From Enterobacteriaceae bacterium (lineage in GTDB: Bacteria; Pseudomonadota; Gammaproteobacteria; Enterobacterales; Enterobacteriaceae), in contig JAIRVT010000008.1 in NCBI GenBank assembly GCA_031253755.1, positions 1 to 36,818 on the forward strand: a stretch of DNA of 36,818 nt, in the 5' to 3' direction. Every line of letters starts with the position of its first letter. Within the stretch, counting starts at the first letter, position 1. Position numbers and translations under genes: made by a program. The notes below the pieces were generated by a model. The model saw only the letters and a program-made list of their open reading frames with translations, ran no database searches and was not told where the DNA came from. Shown here in pieces: positions 25,545-35,494 of this stretch.

Positions 25545-25576
25545 CAATTTTGGTCGAAAACAATTTTGGCCGAAAA
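25545..25576. repeat. Two-copy 16-base tandem repeat
   Basis: CAATTTTGG(T/C)CGAAAA occurs twice end to end, differing at one base, in the 275-base gap between cheW and the receptor gene. An outlying CCAAAAT at 25508 can pair with its ATTTTGG. Confidence 0.8.
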
Positions 25577-25662
25577 CAGATAGGCTGCCTTTCAGCACTG
25601 CCATGACTCTCTTTACCAGTCAAAATATTCAGGAATGAAAGCCATGACTGCGCCGGGAAATA

Positions 25663-26160
25663 TCACTCTTTGACAACAGAATCCACCAGCGCCATTTCTT
25701 CGCTGTTAAGCAATTTTTCGATATCCACCAGAATCAACATACGATCTTCAATGGAGCCGAGCCCGGTCAGATATTCCGTTGACAGCGTGACGGCAAATTC
25801 CGGTGCCGGACAGATTTGATCGTCTTTCAGTGACAACACATCAGAAACACCATCAACCACGATCCCTACGACGCGATTGAGCAGGTTCAAGATGATAACG
25901 ACGGTGTTATCGTTATAGGTGACATCTTCTTGTGAAAACTTAATTCGCAGGTCAATGATGGGAATAATGACGCCGCGCAGATTCGTGATGCCTTTGATAA
26001 AAGCAGGCGTGTTGGCAATACGCGTGACTTTGTCGTAACCGCGTATTTCCTGTACTTTCAGTATCTCGATTCCATATTCTTCGTCACCCAAGGTGAAAAC
26101 CAGATATTCCTTTCCGGCTGTTTCCCCCGATAATTTGCTGAATTCGTCTATGGCTGACAT
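25663..26160 (-). CDS. cheW: CheW, receptor-kinase coupling protein
   Basis: CheW links CheA to the receptor tips in the polar signalling array. At 165 residues it is the normal size, with the two SH3-like barrels of the CheW fold. Recognisable segments are [19 protein letters not shown] near the N-terminus, [20 protein letters not shown] near residues 52-71, and the [11 protein letters not shown] segment. The start at 26160 lies 41 bases after cheA. It ends the motAB-cheAW run; the following 275 bases contain the promoter of the next operon. Confidence 0.98.
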   Translation of the reverse strand: MSAIDEFSKLSGETAGKEYLVFTLGDEEYGIEILKVQEIRGYDKVTRIANTPAFIKGITNLRGVIIPIIDLRIKFSQEDVTYNDNTVVIILNLLNRVVGIVVDGVSDVLSLKDDQICPAPEFAVTLSTEYLTGLGSIEDRMLILVDIEKLLNSEEMALVDSVVKE

Positions 26161-26201
26161 GGTGTTACCTTTTATTGTGTAGTGACTAGAAGCACGAATA
26201 A

Positions 26202-28466
26202 TTATTTGTTACTCACAAGTTCGGCCTTACGCACGGCCAGCTGCTCATGATTGAGTTTTTGCAAAGCAGGAATATCAATAATTAAGGCAACACTGCCATC
26301 GCCCATAATAGTGGCAGCCGAAATACCCGGCACTTTGCGGTAGTTGCTCTCGATGTTTTTAACCACAACCTGATGCTGCCCCACCAGTTTATCCACCAGC
26401 AATGCGTAACGACGCCCGGCACTTTGTACAATAACGGCGATGCCTTTCGTGGGTTCGGTTTCTGCATCAGGAATGTCCAGAATCCGTTGCAATTCCAGCA
26501 GTGGCAGGTATTCACCCCGCACTTGCAAGAGCTTTTCATCACCCGCCAGCGGATAAATATCTTCTTCTTGTGGCTGGAGTGAGCTGACAACCGCACTCAG
26601 CGGTAAAATAAAGACTTCTTCATTCACCTTGACTGACATGCCATCCAGTATTGCCAGTGTCAGCGGCAGCAAAATACGGATGACCGTTCCCTTCCCTGCC
26701 TGAAAGTTGATTTGGATCTGCCCGCCCATTTCCTGAATGTTGCGCTTGACCACATCCATGCCGACACCCCGCCCAGACACGTCTGTGACAACTTCCGCCG
26801 TCGAAAAACCGGGCGCGAAAATCAACATGGCAACTTCTTCATTGCTCATGTTGTCATTGACGTTCAAGCCCTGAGATTGTGCTTTGGCCAGAATTTTCTC
26901 ACGATTCAGCCCGGCACCATCGTCCATCACTTCGATACAGATATTGCCGCCCTGATGTTCAGCGGCAAGCGTCAGGTTACCGATTTCCGGCTTACCTGCT
27001 GCCAGACGTTTTTCCGGGTTTTCGATACCGTGATCAAGACTATTGCGCACCAGATGTGTCAGCGGATCGATGATTCGCTCAATCAGGCTTTTATCCAGTT
27101 CTGTCGAGCTGCCGATGAGTGTCAGCTCCACTTTTTTGTTCAGTTTTCCGGCTAAATCCCGCACTAAACGTGGATAACGGCTGAAAACGTATTCCATCGG
27201 CATCATACGGATTGACATCACGGATTCCTGCAAATCGCGGGAATTTCGCTGCAATTGCGCCATGCAACTCAACAATTCACTGTGTTTTGTCGGTTCCAAA
27301 GCATCACAGTGCTGTGCCAGCATTGACTGCGTAATCACCAATTCGCCGACCAGATTGATGAGCTGATCGACCTTCTCCACCGCGACCCGAATGCTGGAAG
27401 ATTCCACCCGCTGCCGTGGCGAACCTGCCATCGGACGCGGCGCCGGACGGCCTGCCTCGTGTTCATCTGCTGGTTTGGCGCTCTTCGTATCAACAGATTG
27501 TTCATTGGCCGATGACCCGTTAATGGGCTGCACTGGAGCGGCTGCTTCAGATGTCTCATTTTTTGCAGTTGTACCGGCTGCACTTTTTATTGCCGGAGTG
27601 TCCGTTTCTGGATCGGCTGAGGTTACCTCTTCTTCCCTGTTTGTCGCTTCCGGCTGTGGCTCAGATACCGATGAATCAGCGACGGGCAAAAAAGTGATTT
27701 GTTCCGGCTCAACCACAAAGCACAGTACCGCTGTAATATCATCTTCTGTTGCCGATGTGACTAACGAGGCTTCAAGGCTATCTGCTGTTTGTTCAACGTC
27801 ATAAATTTCGCCAAGATGCCCCAGTTCATCTTTCATCAAAGCAACTTCACGCTCTTTCAGACCGGATAAATGCACACGCATCCGTCCCTGCCCCGCGGTC
27901 GCTGCCGGAATGTGTTTCTCTTCCGGCGTTTCAGATATGGCGTCTTTATTCAGAGTATTCGAAGCGGATTGCTCTTCCCTGCTTTCTTCCGCCTGCGGAG
28001 TGGCTTCTTCTTTTACAGATTCAGCTTCAGAGTTTGCAGCAAAAGTATCCGTATCTTGCTGACTCCCCTGCTGTTCTTCCTGTAACGTCAGTGCAAGCTG
28101 TCGCAATGTCTCGCAAATATAATTGAATGTATCTTCATCTGGCTCCTGAGAACTTTTATAGGCATCCAATTGTTGCTGCATAATATCTTTCGCTTCTAAA
28201 AACAGGTTGATAATGTCAGTTGTCAGGCGTATTTCGTCACGTCTGGCACTATCCAGCAGATTCTCCAAAACATGCGTGGTTTGCTGTAGCTTGGTAAAAC
28301 CAAACGTTGCAGCACCGCCTTTAATGGAGTGAGCGCTGCGAAAGATGGCGTTTAGCTGTTCATGGTCAGGTTCATCGGCATCGAGCAGCAATAAATGCTG
28401 CTCCATATCCGCCAATAGCTCATCTGCCTCATCAAAAAAAGTCTGATAAAACGCGGTAATATCCAT
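26202..28466 (-). CDS. cheA: CheA, chemotaxis sensor histidine kinase with enlarged linkers
   Basis: CheA autophosphorylates and passes phosphate to CheY and CheB. Domains in order: P1 (about 1-128) with phospho-His H46 in [14 protein letters not shown]2, the CheY-binding domain (about 196-263, [19 protein letters not shown]); and P3 dimerisation from about 355. P4 ATPase follows with [18 protein letters not shown] and GRGVGMDVV, then the CheW-like P5. The protein is 754 residues, about 100 longer than E. coli CheA. The excess is in two Glu/Ala/Ser/Thr-rich linkers either side of P2. The ATG at 28466 lies 6 bases after the motB stop. Confidence 0.98.
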   Translation of the reverse strand: MDITAFYQTFFDEADELLADMEQHLLLLDADEPDHEQLNAIFRSAHSIKGGAATFGFTKLQQTTHVLENLLDSARRDEIRLTTDIINLFLEAKDIMQQQLDAYKSSQEPDEDTFNYICETLRQLALTLQEEQQGSQQDTDTFAANSEAESVKEEATPQAEESREEQSASNTLNKDAISETPEEKHIPAATAGQGRMRVHLSGLKEREVALMKDELGHLGEIYDVEQTADSLEASLVTSATEDDITAVLCFVVEPEQITFLPVADSSVSEPQPEATNREEEVTSADPETDTPAIKSAAGTTAKNETSEAAAPVQPINGSSANEQSVDTKSAKPADEHEAGRPAPRPMAGSPRQRVESSSIRVAVEKVDQLINLVGELVITQSMLAQHCDALEPTKHSELLSCMAQLQRNSRDLQESVMSIRMMPMEYVFSRYPRLVRDLAGKLNKKVELTLIGSSTELDKSLIERIIDPLTHLVRNSLDHGIENPEKRLAAGKPEIGNLTLAAEHQGGNICIEVMDDGAGLNREKILAKAQSQGLNVNDNMSNEEVAMLIFAPGFSTAEVVTDVSGRGVGMDVVKRNIQEMGGQIQINFQAGKGTVIRILLPLTLAILDGMSVKVNEEVFILPLSAVVSSLQPQEEDIYPLAGDEKLLQVRGEYLPLLELQRILDIPDAETEPTKGIAVIVQSAGRRYALLVDKLVGQHQVVVKNIESNYRKVPGISAATIMGDGSVALIIDIPALQKLNHEQLAVRKAELVSNK

Positions 28467-28472
28467 CGTTAC

Positions 28473-29474
28473 TTACTCTGTCACCTTATTGGGATCACTT
28501 GCCGGTGTCGCGTTAAGCTGCACCGGTGCTGTGATTTCATTGGATTGTTCGGTGGGCGGCTGAGAAGGCGTTCCCTCATTCGAATCCATTCTGATGACGT
28601 CTTGTACATCCATACTACTGTTAGCGGTCATGGCGTTGCCGCCACTGTTTTCCTGCTCAATCTGTTTTTCGGCTTCTTTATTCAGGACAATAATGCTGAT
28701 ACGACGATTGACGGGAGCATTAGGGTCAATGCCTTTCTGCATACTGACGGTGGATGCCATTCCCACAACCCGCAGAATTTTGGCTTCCTCCAGCCCGCCC
28801 ATCAGTAACTCACGTCTTGACGCATTTGCCCTGTCCGAAGACAGTTCCCAGTTACTGTAACCACGCTGACCATTGACATACTGTAAGTCATCGGTATGCC
28901 CGGATAAGCTGATTTTGTTCGGAATACTATTCAGGATCGGCGCAATTGCCCGCAAAATATCGCTCATGTAATTTTCGACTTTCGCACTACCGATCATGAA
29001 CATCGGGCGATTTTCCCTGTCGATAATTTGGATGCGCAAACCTTCATCCATCATGTCAATCAATAAATGTGGACGCAGCTCTTTAAGACGGGGATCCGTG
29101 ATGATGACTTTTTCGAGTTGTTGATGCAGCCGGGACAAACGGCGGTTTTCCTCACTGATCTCAACGTGTTTAGGCTGGCGGAATACCTCCCCCTCCTTCT
29201 GAAGAACATCATCCCCTCCTCCGGGAATCGGGTTTGTCGCATCGCTGCTTCTGTGCCCTTTATTTATTGCAACCTGCAATGGAGTGCGAAAATATTCTGC
29301 AATGCTGCTCAATTCCTGCGGACTGGAAATTGATATCAGCCACATGACCAGAAAAAATGCCATCATGGCGGTCATGAAATCGGCGTAGGCAATTTTCCAC
29401 GACCCGCCATGAAAGCCATGACCCGGTTTTTTACGCCTTTTTACTCTGATGACAGAAACATTATTCGCTCTCAT
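28473..29474 (-). CDS. motB: MotB, flagellar stator protein
   Basis: MotB anchors the stator to peptidoglycan and carries the proton-binding aspartate. The 333-residue protein has a basic N-terminus, one membrane helix with the essential D32 ([17 protein letters not shown]), a plug/linker region, and an OmpA-like peptidoglycan-binding domain ([20 protein letters not shown], then [12 protein letters not shown]). The C-terminal tail is Asn/Ser/Thr/Gln-rich and poorly conserved. The start at 29474 lies 2 bases after the motA stop. Confidence 0.98.
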   Translation of the reverse strand: MRANNVSVIRVKRRKKPGHGFHGGSWKIAYADFMTAMMAFFLVMWLISISSPQELSSIAEYFRTPLQVAINKGHRSSDATNPIPGGGDDVLQKEGEVFRQPKHVEISEENRRLSRLHQQLEKVIITDPRLKELRPHLLIDMMDEGLRIQIIDRENRPMFMIGSAKVENYMSDILRAIAPILNSIPNKISLSGHTDDLQYVNGQRGYSNWELSSDRANASRRELLMGGLEEAKILRVVGMASTVSMQKGIDPNAPVNRRISIIVLNKEAEKQIEQENSGGNAMTANSSMDVQDVIRMDSNEGTPSQPPTEQSNEITAPVQLNATPASDPNKVTE

Positions 29475-29476
29475 AA

Positions 29477-30358
29477 TTATTCTTCAACTTCCTGTTGTAC
29501 AGGGGCTTTAACCCGGCGAACATGCTCTTCAAGTTCAGTAAATGAAGGACGATCGGTGAGGAATAATGTTTTGCGGCCAAATTCAACCGCAATCTGTGGC
29601 GCATAACCATTCAGGCTGGAAAGCAACGTAATTTTGACACATTGCATCATTTTGACTTGTTCACTACTGCGCTGGCGAATCAAGGTTGCCAATGGCGAAA
29701 CAAAACCATAAGCCAGTAAGATCCCAAGAAATGTTCCCACCATTGCGTGAGCAATCAAGGCGCCGAGCTCCCCTGCGGGACGATCTGCGGACCCAAGCGC
29801 ATGTACAACACCCATGACTGCTGCAACTATTCCGAATGCAGGCAGTGAATCCCCCACCATTGACAGACTGGTTGCCGGAACTTCGCTTTCATGCTCATAA
29901 GTTTCGATTTCTTCATCCATTAAGGCTTCAATTTCATGTGGATTCATGTTGCCGCTGATAATCAGGCGCATGTAATCCGTGATGAAATTCATCAGGTAAG
30001 GATCTTTTAGTAGACGGGGATATTGAGTGAAAATGTCACTCTGTTGCGGATTTTCAATATCACGCTCCAGAGATAAAAGCCCATTCTGGCGAGATTTGGA
30101 TAACAGACGGAACTGTAGCGCCATCAAATCCATGTACATGGCTTTATTGTATTTTGATCTGCGCATGATTTTCGGCAAAACACGCAATGTTGCTTTTATC
30201 GCTTTGCCATTGTTGCCCACAATAAATGCGCCAATACCTGCTCCGGCAATGATCAAAAATTCCGCTGGCTGATAAAGTGCGCCCATGTGACCACCGACGA
30301 GCAGATAGCCACCAATTACCGCACCAAAAACCACGATATATCCTAAAAGTACTAACAC
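29477..30358 (-). CDS. motA: MotA, flagellar stator proton channel protein
   Basis: MotA forms the torque-generating proton channel with MotB. It is 293 residues, against 295 in E. coli, with four membrane helices and a large cytoplasmic loop ([18 protein letters not shown]) that contacts FliG. The conserved proline-containing segments [22 protein letters not shown] and [13 protein letters not shown] are present. The start is GTG at 30358, preceded by AAGGA; E. coli motA also begins with GTG. It opens the motAB-cheAW operon. Confidence 0.98.
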   Translation of the reverse strand: MLVLLGYIVVFGAVIGGYLLVGGHMGALYQPAEFLIIAGAGIGAFIVGNNGKAIKATLRVLPKIMRRSKYNKAMYMDLMALQFRLLSKSRQNGLLSLERDIENPQQSDIFTQYPRLLKDPYLMNFITDYMRLIISGNMNPHEIEALMDEEIETYEHESEVPATSLSMVGDSLPAFGIVAAVMGVVHALGSADRPAGELGALIAHAMVGTFLGILLAYGFVSPLATLIRQRSSEQVKMMQCVKITLLSSLNGYAPQIAVEFGRKTLFLTDRPSFTELEEHVRRVKAPVQQEVEE

Positions 30359-30436
30359 GCGATATCCTTTAGCTAAGTTGGTGAGCAGATGGGATTTGAA
30401 CAGGGCGAATGGGAAATGTAAGGAGGCGTGGATAGA

Positions 30437-30465
30437 TTACAGGCTGTGATAACCAAAACCTGTAA
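30437..30465 (-). promoter_or_regulatory. Weak sigma28-like promoter or hairpin upstream of motA
   Basis: Read on the minus strand, ACAGGTTT, 11 bases, then GCCTGTAA, which matches the FliA consensus at 5 of 8 and 6 of 8 bases. The same bases form an inverted repeat (TTACAGG / CCTGTAA), so it may be a structure after flhC. This 167-base gap is where a motA promoter is expected; no better match was found. Confidence 0.3.
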
Positions 30466-30525
30466 CCAATACCCTTCATCTTTCCGAAATTTATCCGGGG
30501 ATAAAATTTACCTTCCCATTTAAAT

Positions 30526-31107
30526 TCACATCGCCTGCCGAGCAAATCCATCCAGCAGTTGTGAATTAGTATCGGCAGGTTGCAGGGAAAGTTTACGTTT
30601 TTTTACCGCTCTCGATGGCGGCTGGCAAAGACTACAAACAAAACTGTTTACTGGCTGGTGAGCATGTGTGATAAAAGTTCCGCCACAACAACGACATTCC
30701 GTCGGTTGTAACATCCCACTATCGACAAAACGGATCAGCGTCCATGCTCTGGTTAGCGCCAAAACAGGGCCATCCTCACTCATCGGCGGACACTGCTCAA
30801 GATATAATCGATACGCCTTTACGACAGCTTCAACTCCATCGCAATGCCCGCTTTTCAACAAGAAACGGTACGCATTGTAGAACATAGAAGAATGAATATT
30901 CTGTTCCCAAGTCATAAACCAATCCGTCGAAAAGGGGAGCATCCCTTTAGGCGGAGGGCTTCCCCGCAACTCTTTGTACAGCCTGATCAGCCGCCCCCGG
31001 CTTAATTGCGTTTCACTTTCAAGCATCTGCAATCGTGCGCCTAAAGTGATGAGTTCCATTGCCAACTGAATATCTTTAGCTTCTTGGACAATACTTTTCT
31101 CAACCAT
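30526..31107 (-). CDS. flhC: FlhC, flagellar master regulator subunit
   Basis: FlhC pairs with FlhD as FlhD4C2 to activate class II flagellar promoters. The 193-residue protein matches the E. coli family size and is similar throughout. The zinc-site cysteines C138, C141, C158 and C161 (ECRCCGG and CSLC) are intact. The start at 31107 lies 2 bases after the flhD stop, so translation is coupled. The C-terminal tail after residue 170 is variable, as is usual. Confidence 0.98.
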   Translation of the reverse strand: MVEKSIVQEAKDIQLAMELITLGARLQMLESETQLSRGRLIRLYKELRGSPPPKGMLPFSTDWFMTWEQNIHSSMFYNAYRFLLKSGHCDGVEAVVKAYRLYLEQCPPMSEDGPVLALTRAWTLIRFVDSGMLQPTECRCCGGTFITHAHQPVNSFVCSLCQPPSRAVKKRKLSLQPADTNSQLLDGFARQAM

Positions 31108-31109
31108 CT

Positions 31110-31460
31110 TTATGCTCTTTTCTTGATTGAAGCGTCATCCCGTGCGGATAACTGCTGAAAAAGATGAGTAGACAACAAAATACCTGTATGGATTTGTTGT
31201 AAATCATCCACCCGCGATTCCTTTGTTAACTGTTGCACGGTTTCGTGATCTTCAAACCGAAAATGGCAAATCAGTTGGTTTGTTTCAGCTAATTTTACTA
31301 ACTGAGGCAATGTCAGTTCGGCCAACATATCAGCCATCGATTCACTAATACCTAAACGGAACATCGCAGACGCTTTCTCATAGTTAATTAGCCGTTGTGC
31401 TAAAAGCAAATACGATAAATTTATGTCATAAATATGTTTGAGCAATTCAACCGTACTCAT
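31110..31460 (-). CDS. flhD: FlhD, flagellar master regulator subunit
   Basis: FlhD is the partner of FlhC. From the ATG at 31460 ([24 protein letters not shown]) the protein has 116 residues, the E. coli length, with nearly identical helices through CHFRF and [20 protein letters not shown]. The frame is open to a TTG at 31496, but the added 12 residues are not family-like. The leader is about 260 bases, long as in E. coli, and preceded by CRP and RcsAB-type sites. Confidence 0.97.
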   Translation of the reverse strand: MSTVELLKHIYDINLSYLLLAQRLINYEKASAMFRLGISESMADMLAELTLPQLVKLAETNQLICHFRFEDHETVQQLTKESRVDDLQQIHTGILLSTHLFQQLSARDDASIKKRA

Positions 31461-31699
31461 TTCTATATATCCCGTCCGATTACATGAAAAAATCAATTAA
31501 GTGATCAAAGAATCACTCACGACAAAATTACCAGTAGCATGAGATTCAATAATCTCCGACATAACTGAAATATACATCTTTAGCCAGAGCAGTAACTGTC
31601 CTTTGTATTACTCTTGGGATCGCCCAATTTCTAAAATATTTCGGTAATGGATTGTAAAAGTATTATTGCGTCATCTGGATAATGAACTTGCCACAATTG

Positions 31700-31717
31700 A
31701 TTAAGAATATTCTTAAT
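31700..31717. promoter_or_regulatory. RcsAB-type box at the flhDC promoter
   Basis: ATTAAGAATATTCTTAAT is a perfect 18-base palindrome that contains the RcsAB consensus (TAAGAAT-ATTCTTA). In E. coli an RcsAB box at about +4 to +17 of flhDC mediates Rcs repression. Taking the CRP site centre as -71.5, this palindrome falls at about +3 to +20. Confidence 0.75.
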
Positions 31718-31725
31718 ACTAATTA

Positions 31726-31755
31726 ACTTTACTCCTGAATCATCAATTTATACAA
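31726..31755 (-). promoter_or_regulatory. Candidate flhDC promoter
   Basis: Read on the minus strand, TTGTAT (31755-31750), 18 bases, then TAAAGT (31731-31726), giving a start near 31719-31720. The match is weak, as expected for a CRP-dependent promoter. The position was chosen mainly because it places the CRP and RcsAB sites at the E. coli distances. Confidence 0.45.
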
Positions 31756-31783
31756 CGGAGAATATATGTCATTTTAAATACTA

Positions 31784-31799
31784 TGTGACATAGATCACA
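31784..31799. promoter_or_regulatory. CRP-cAMP binding site upstream of flhDC
   Basis: TGTGA-cataga-TCACA matches the CRP half-sites exactly with the standard 6-base spacer. Its centre is 331 bases before the flhD start and about 72 bases upstream of the inferred transcript start, the class I distance known for E. coli flhDC. This suggests catabolite-controlled motility. Confidence 0.85.
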
Positions 31800-33198
31800 A
31801 AATTGACATTTTTTATTATGATTATAGCTCATTAACTATTCAAGCAATGGGAAATACAAAATAGTCCACAATTAATAAGTTAAATTATTTAAATAAAAAT
31901 ATTAGAGATTGTTTTTGGTTTTATACGATCTATTAAACTTATAAATTAAAAAAAACGATAAAAAATATTCCTTTTAGCCAAATTTAAAAAATATTATCAA
32001 ATTTTGTTTCCTTATAAGGCAGGTGGTAGCTCATCTTCCACTATTTGTTGATATAGATCATAGCCATGCCAAATTTATTAATTTTATGTGACACTAGTTA
32101 CCGGAAAGATACCAATATGATCATTTTTAGTTTACGATTGAATTATTTTCACGCAACTGAAATGAGAGTATTAGCTCCACTTTGAGCACAAATATCACAC
32201 AGTTCACAAAATTAAGATAAAATTCAGTATCATGTTGAAATAAAAAAACATCTGCATCTCTTTCCAAGAAAGAACATAACCATTAATGCCACTTCATCAC
32301 AATAAATCTCGCCACTTGGTAAAGTTAGCCAAATCTCACCACTCCATCAAAATTAATAAATTTAATTTAACAAAATAGGCGTATCAGTGCGTAATAACCA
32401 ATACTCTCTTAACTAAAATTTTGTGAGTCATGATTTCCATATTCTTAGCACTATTCAAACACAATACATAAGATAAAGTTACAATATATGTCTTACCTTA
32501 TTTTTTTAATGTTAAGGATAACCAATGATTATGATACTTTTCAATTCAGGTCGATTAATCATCATATATAAGAAAAAATAGCCTTTTAATGCCGAATTAA
32601 TCACCTTAAGCGAAAGGATATTAGGAAATAAAATCATCACCAAAATCAAATTAATCAATAAATGCTAACAACAAAAAATCAAATTAATGGAGTAGTATAA
32701 AATCAAAATAGAATACCATGGATATCAATAGCAGAAATAAACGCAAATAAAGTGTTATATTTATTAATTTAAAAAACAGGCAATAATAAGCCATATAAAA
32801 AACGATTTAAATTTAAAAAATAAGGTATAAATTTAATTCTATTACCGCCTTAAACTTATCATTATTATGATAGTGAGTTTATAATCCGGAAATAACAGTA
32901 ATATTTATTCAAAATATAAGCAAAAAATGGTTAATAATAGGAATCTTCAGTATGATTTTTGTAAAGTATGATTATTACTGAAAATAGAGAATAAGACGTT
33001 ATCCATGATGGTTATCCGCAAATGTTCACTAAATGTGTTTCATTATTTGATCAATAATACAATCATTCACATATTATCTGTTAATCAAAGAAAATATCCC
33101 CCGCGTAATGATTATATTTTTATCAATAATGCTAAATAATAAGCGCAACACGTGAATACTTGATGGTGCTATTATTTACGGTATCAATAATATAAGTA
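31800..33198. other. AT-rich DNA upstream of flhDC with no recognisable gene
   Basis: About 1.4 kb of very AT-rich sequence with frequent stops in all frames. I see no intact gene. A short minus-strand tail ending near 32027 (reading GYDLYQQIVEDELPPAL then stop) looks coding-like and may be the 3' end of a lost gene. The low GC suggests a silencer (H-NS-type) target or a decayed region; nothing more specific is supported. Confidence 0.6.
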
Positions 33199-33264
33199 GG
33201 GTATACCCTTTGTCTTTTAAGTTGCCTCATTGTTGGCTTCGCTCGCTTACCCCAGTCGCATAGT
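33199..33264. repeat. ERIC-like repeat (one half)
   Basis: GGGTATACCC, then TTTTAAGTTGCC, TTGTTGGCTTCGCTCGC and TTACCCCAGTCGCATA follow the order of the ERIC consensus half (TATACCC...CAAGTTGC...TTGGCTGCGTTCGCTCACCCCAGTCACTTA). The right half is not recognisable. An open frame crossing it on the minus strand is an artefact of the repeat. Confidence 0.65.
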
Positions 33265-33863
33265 GATGGCAGCGCAATACACATACAGCCAATACCCGTG
33301 GCTACACTACCTTGCTTTTCTTCTCTTCCCTGCATTGAAATCAGGGTTGATGTTCTGTATTGCTGGCTATGGAGGCATACCATATCAGAGCATATGCCGA
33401 TAATACGAAAGTAGAAAATGTCTGCTTGATACAGATTATAAAGCACCTAATGTTGCCGACATCACAATTAAGAATTTTTCTCAATAACGCTTTATTCGCT
33501 TTATTTCATGGTAAAGCCAGTTGTTATATAGGCCGCTGTGAAATATCGCACATTAGGTTTTGTACAAGAAGATAAATTGCAATTGCAGATAAAAATGGAA
33601 TAAATGTACTGATCAAATACATTGTTAAAATTTTAACTGTACGTCATATTTTAATACTCATGATATCACCAGACGTTCTTCTCTCTTATATCCGGTTATT
33701 TCTAATCCGCTTACACTCTCCTAAAGCGAAATGGTATCCACAGAGATCCAGCAAAATACCAACGACACGATGCCATAAAGCCAGAGTTCATTTATTCCGT
33801 TACCAAGGCAGCCTTATGATCATTATTTTGCTACATCTTGAAGTAGGAGTTTTAGTAGAAAAA
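33265..33863. other. Non-coding AT-rich stretch
   Basis: This contains only short open frames without a ribosome binding site or recognisable protein features. One plus-strand frame at 33660-33875 (71 codons) has no credible initiation region and no family resemblance. I see no RNA gene or repeat. Confidence 0.5.
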
Positions 33864-34337
33864 TTAACTCAATAAAGTAGATTTTAATTCCACTTTATTT
33901 GAAAGGTTTTCATCGCTGATACATTCAATACCAAAGCCATGAAGAATATTTCCAGTATCTAAAACCGAATTATGTCAAATTTCAGCAACAGTAGCAGAAT
34001 TATCTCCGGTAATGTCCTTAAGCAAAATAGTGCGTTTTTCTTATCTGTCACAGAAAGTATGATTCGTCTCAGCTAAGATTTAATTTCCATGTTAATAAGA
34101 TTAGTCCCCTGAAACCTTGTTCGTTATTGTGGCTAATCTGTTCCGTAACACTGTTGCAGCTTTCTGCTGTAATAGACAGGAATTATTGACTGTTATCTTT
34201 ATCTAAACGCAAGCAAGCCGCGTATTCTTCCGACAGTTGCGCAAATCTATCTGTCATTTCACTGTCAGTTCTGCGTAAAAACGGTCATCGGTATTTGATA
34301 AGCACAAAGGATGACTTATCAATTTTTCTGTAGCCAT
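33864..34337 (-). pseudogene. Decayed protein gene, family not recognised
   Basis: Several adjacent reverse-strand segments read like protein but sit in different frames or are broken by stops. From upstream to downstream they are: MATEKLISHPLCLSNTDDRF and onward (from 34337); MTDRFAQLSEEYAACLRLDK (from 34257); AESCNSVTEQISHNNEQGFR (near 34165); then AETNHTFCDR and LKDITGDNSATVAEI separated by a TAA. After a TGA come HNSVLDTGNILHGFGIECIS and the closing KVELKSTLLS at 33864. At least two frameshifts and two or three in-frame stops are needed to join them. Amino-acid composition and lack of low-complexity sequence distinguish this from the surrounding AT-rich DNA. The original protein would have been about 150 residues. 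I cannot name it. Confidence 0.55.
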
Positions 34338-34501
34338 GAAGAAAAAAGATCTCCATTTTTTACTTGCTTACTTATCGGTCTGATAATCATCTGATCCACT
34401 GATTTGATTATCATCGCTAGGATTTTTTAGTATGTGATCGAAATACGAGCAATTCACTGCAATTGAATTAATCTAAAAGGTGATTTGTCTGTTTGAAAGA
34501 G

Positions 34502-34645
34502 ATGGCTGATTTTGCTTTTCTGTATCGCATTTATTTTGTACAGAATGCTAGAAGTGGGTATAAAATTCGGCCTGATATTCGCTGGTTAATTAAGCTAAAT
34601 AGGGGAGCTTGGATAGGAAAAATTGATATGAAAAGGTTTTGGTAA
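34502..34645 (+). CDS. Possible small protein of 47 residues
   Basis: An open frame from the ATG at 34502 reads MADFAFLYRIYFVQNARSGY and continues basic and aromatic (RWLIKLNRGAWIGK) to a stop at 34643-34645. The composition is protein-like, more so than the flanking AT-rich DNA. Initiation is weak: AGGTGA lies about 20 bases upstream, closer to an in-frame TTG. It may be a small gene or the broken end of a longer one. It is transcribed toward the cold-shock gene, which is on the other strand. Confidence 0.3.
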   Translation: MADFAFLYRIYFVQNARSGYKIRPDIRWLIKLNRGAWIGKIDMKRFW

Positions 34646-34740
34646 AAGCCAATTTATGAATAATTATCCCATGACTGTTTAGCCAACCCAAAATTCGGAT
34701 AATTGAATCTTTTTCAATCAGCGATTATTTTAAAATCCCT

Positions 34741-34780
34741 AAAAACAAAAAGCCCGCCAGGGCATATTTGCATGGCGAGC
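34741..34780 (-). terminator. Rho-independent terminator of the cold-shock gene
   Basis: Read on the minus strand, GCTCGCCA pairs with TGGCGGGC (one G-U) around a 13-base loop and is followed by TTTTTGTTTTT. It starts 22 bases after the cspC stop. All features of an intrinsic terminator are present. Confidence 0.93.
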
Positions 34781-34802
34781 TCAATAAAGGCATAAAGGCA
34801 AA

Positions 34803-35015
34803 TTAGATAGCAGTTACGTTTGCTGCTGCTGGGCCTTTGGCACCATTTTCAATGGTGAATTCTACGTTCTGGCCTTCAGCCAGAGTTTTGAAACCGTTAC
34901 CTTGAATGGCAGAGAAGTGAACGAATACGTCTTTGCTACCATCGGCTGGAGTGATGAAACCAAAACCTTTGGACTCGTTGAACCACTTCACTTGACCTTT
35001 CATTTTGTCAGACAT
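34803..35015 (-). CDS. cspC: CspC/CspE-type cold-shock domain protein
   Basis: This small RNA-binding protein acts as an RNA chaperone and antiterminator. The 70-residue sequence contains RNP1 (KGFGFI) and RNP2 (VFVHF). It follows E. coli CspC more closely than CspE in [20 protein letters not shown] and [16 protein letters not shown]. The start at 35015 follows AGGAAAG. It has a leader of about 220 bases and its own terminator, so it is monocistronic. The small gene yobF, which precedes cspC in E. coli, is absent: no comparable frame exists in the leader. The choice of cspC over cspE is likely but not certain. Confidence 0.9.
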   Translation of the reverse strand: MSDKMKGQVKWFNESKGFGFITPADGSKDVFVHFSAIQGNGFKTLAEGQNVEFTIENGAKGPAAANVTAI

Positions 35016-35243
35016 GTGTGACTTTCCTATATATCAAAAAAAACTCGCCACCTCGGGCATGTGTTGGCCAGTATCAGCTATTACTTATGGAGGCACTAAG
35101 AAGGAAACGGTCAACAAAGGCTACTTAAGATAGCGCTTACACATAACTCATTAACTCAAGATGTCGTACATAAAGTAGGTCTGTTAATCAGGCCAGACGC
35201 ATTAACGCATGACCGCAAAGGAATAGCAACCTTTTTATGTATT

Positions 35244-35272
35244 ATTATTCTAAAAAAACTCTATGCGCTCAA
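35244..35272 (-). promoter_or_regulatory. Candidate promoter of the cold-shock gene
   Basis: Read on the minus strand, TTGAGC (35272-35267), 17 bases, then AATAAT (35249-35244). This predicts a start near 35237 and a leader of about 220 bases, in keeping with long, structured csp leaders. I did not find a clear cold-box sequence in it. Confidence 0.5.
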
Positions 35273-35400
35273 TATTAGAGCAAAATAACCTAATAAATAG
35301 ATATGGTTATAATTTTATTTGATTTATTCAACTTTTTTACTTAGCAAAAAAGGGTTATGTTTTTCTGGCAATAACAGTTTTATAAATAAAAAGAACGAAT

Positions 35401-35409
35401 TGCTATACT
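35401..35409 (+). promoter_or_regulatory. Extended -10 promoter for ylaC
   Basis: TGCTATACT is an extended -10 element (TGn followed by TATACT) about 85 bases before the ylaC start. The -35 region is poor, as is common with extended -10 promoters. Confidence 0.5.
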
Positions 35410-35494
35410 GATGCCTGCCCTGAACATGGTAGCCTTAAGAAAATTGGTATTTTCAATTTGATAACATATTCCTACTAATTATTGGGCTAGTATT

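Noticed and set aside
30369..30551. 60-codon reverse frame between flhC and motA
   Set aside because: It overlaps the end of flhC and the likely motA promoter region, and has no ribosome binding site or recognisable sequence.
31461..31496. Longer FlhD from a TTG at 31496
   Set aside because: The ATG at 31460 matches the family N-terminus; the extra residues have no counterpart.
32028..32085. Minus-strand coding-like tail GYDLYQQIVEDELPPAL
   Set aside because: It is only about 19 codons with a stop directly upstream; too short to call a pseudogene, so mentioned only in the gap entry.
33132..33446. 104-codon reverse frame across the ERIC-like repeat
   Set aside because: Its central part is just the translation of the repeat (CDWGKRAKPT-type), a known artefact; no ribosome binding site.
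31461..34800. CRISPR array or transposase remnant in the long gap
   Set aside because: No regularly spaced repeats, no terminal inverted repeats and no transposase-like reading frame were seen.
35016..35243. A yobF-like small gene in the leader of the cold-shock gene
   Set aside because: Only frames of up to 6 codons start there; no YobF-like sequence.
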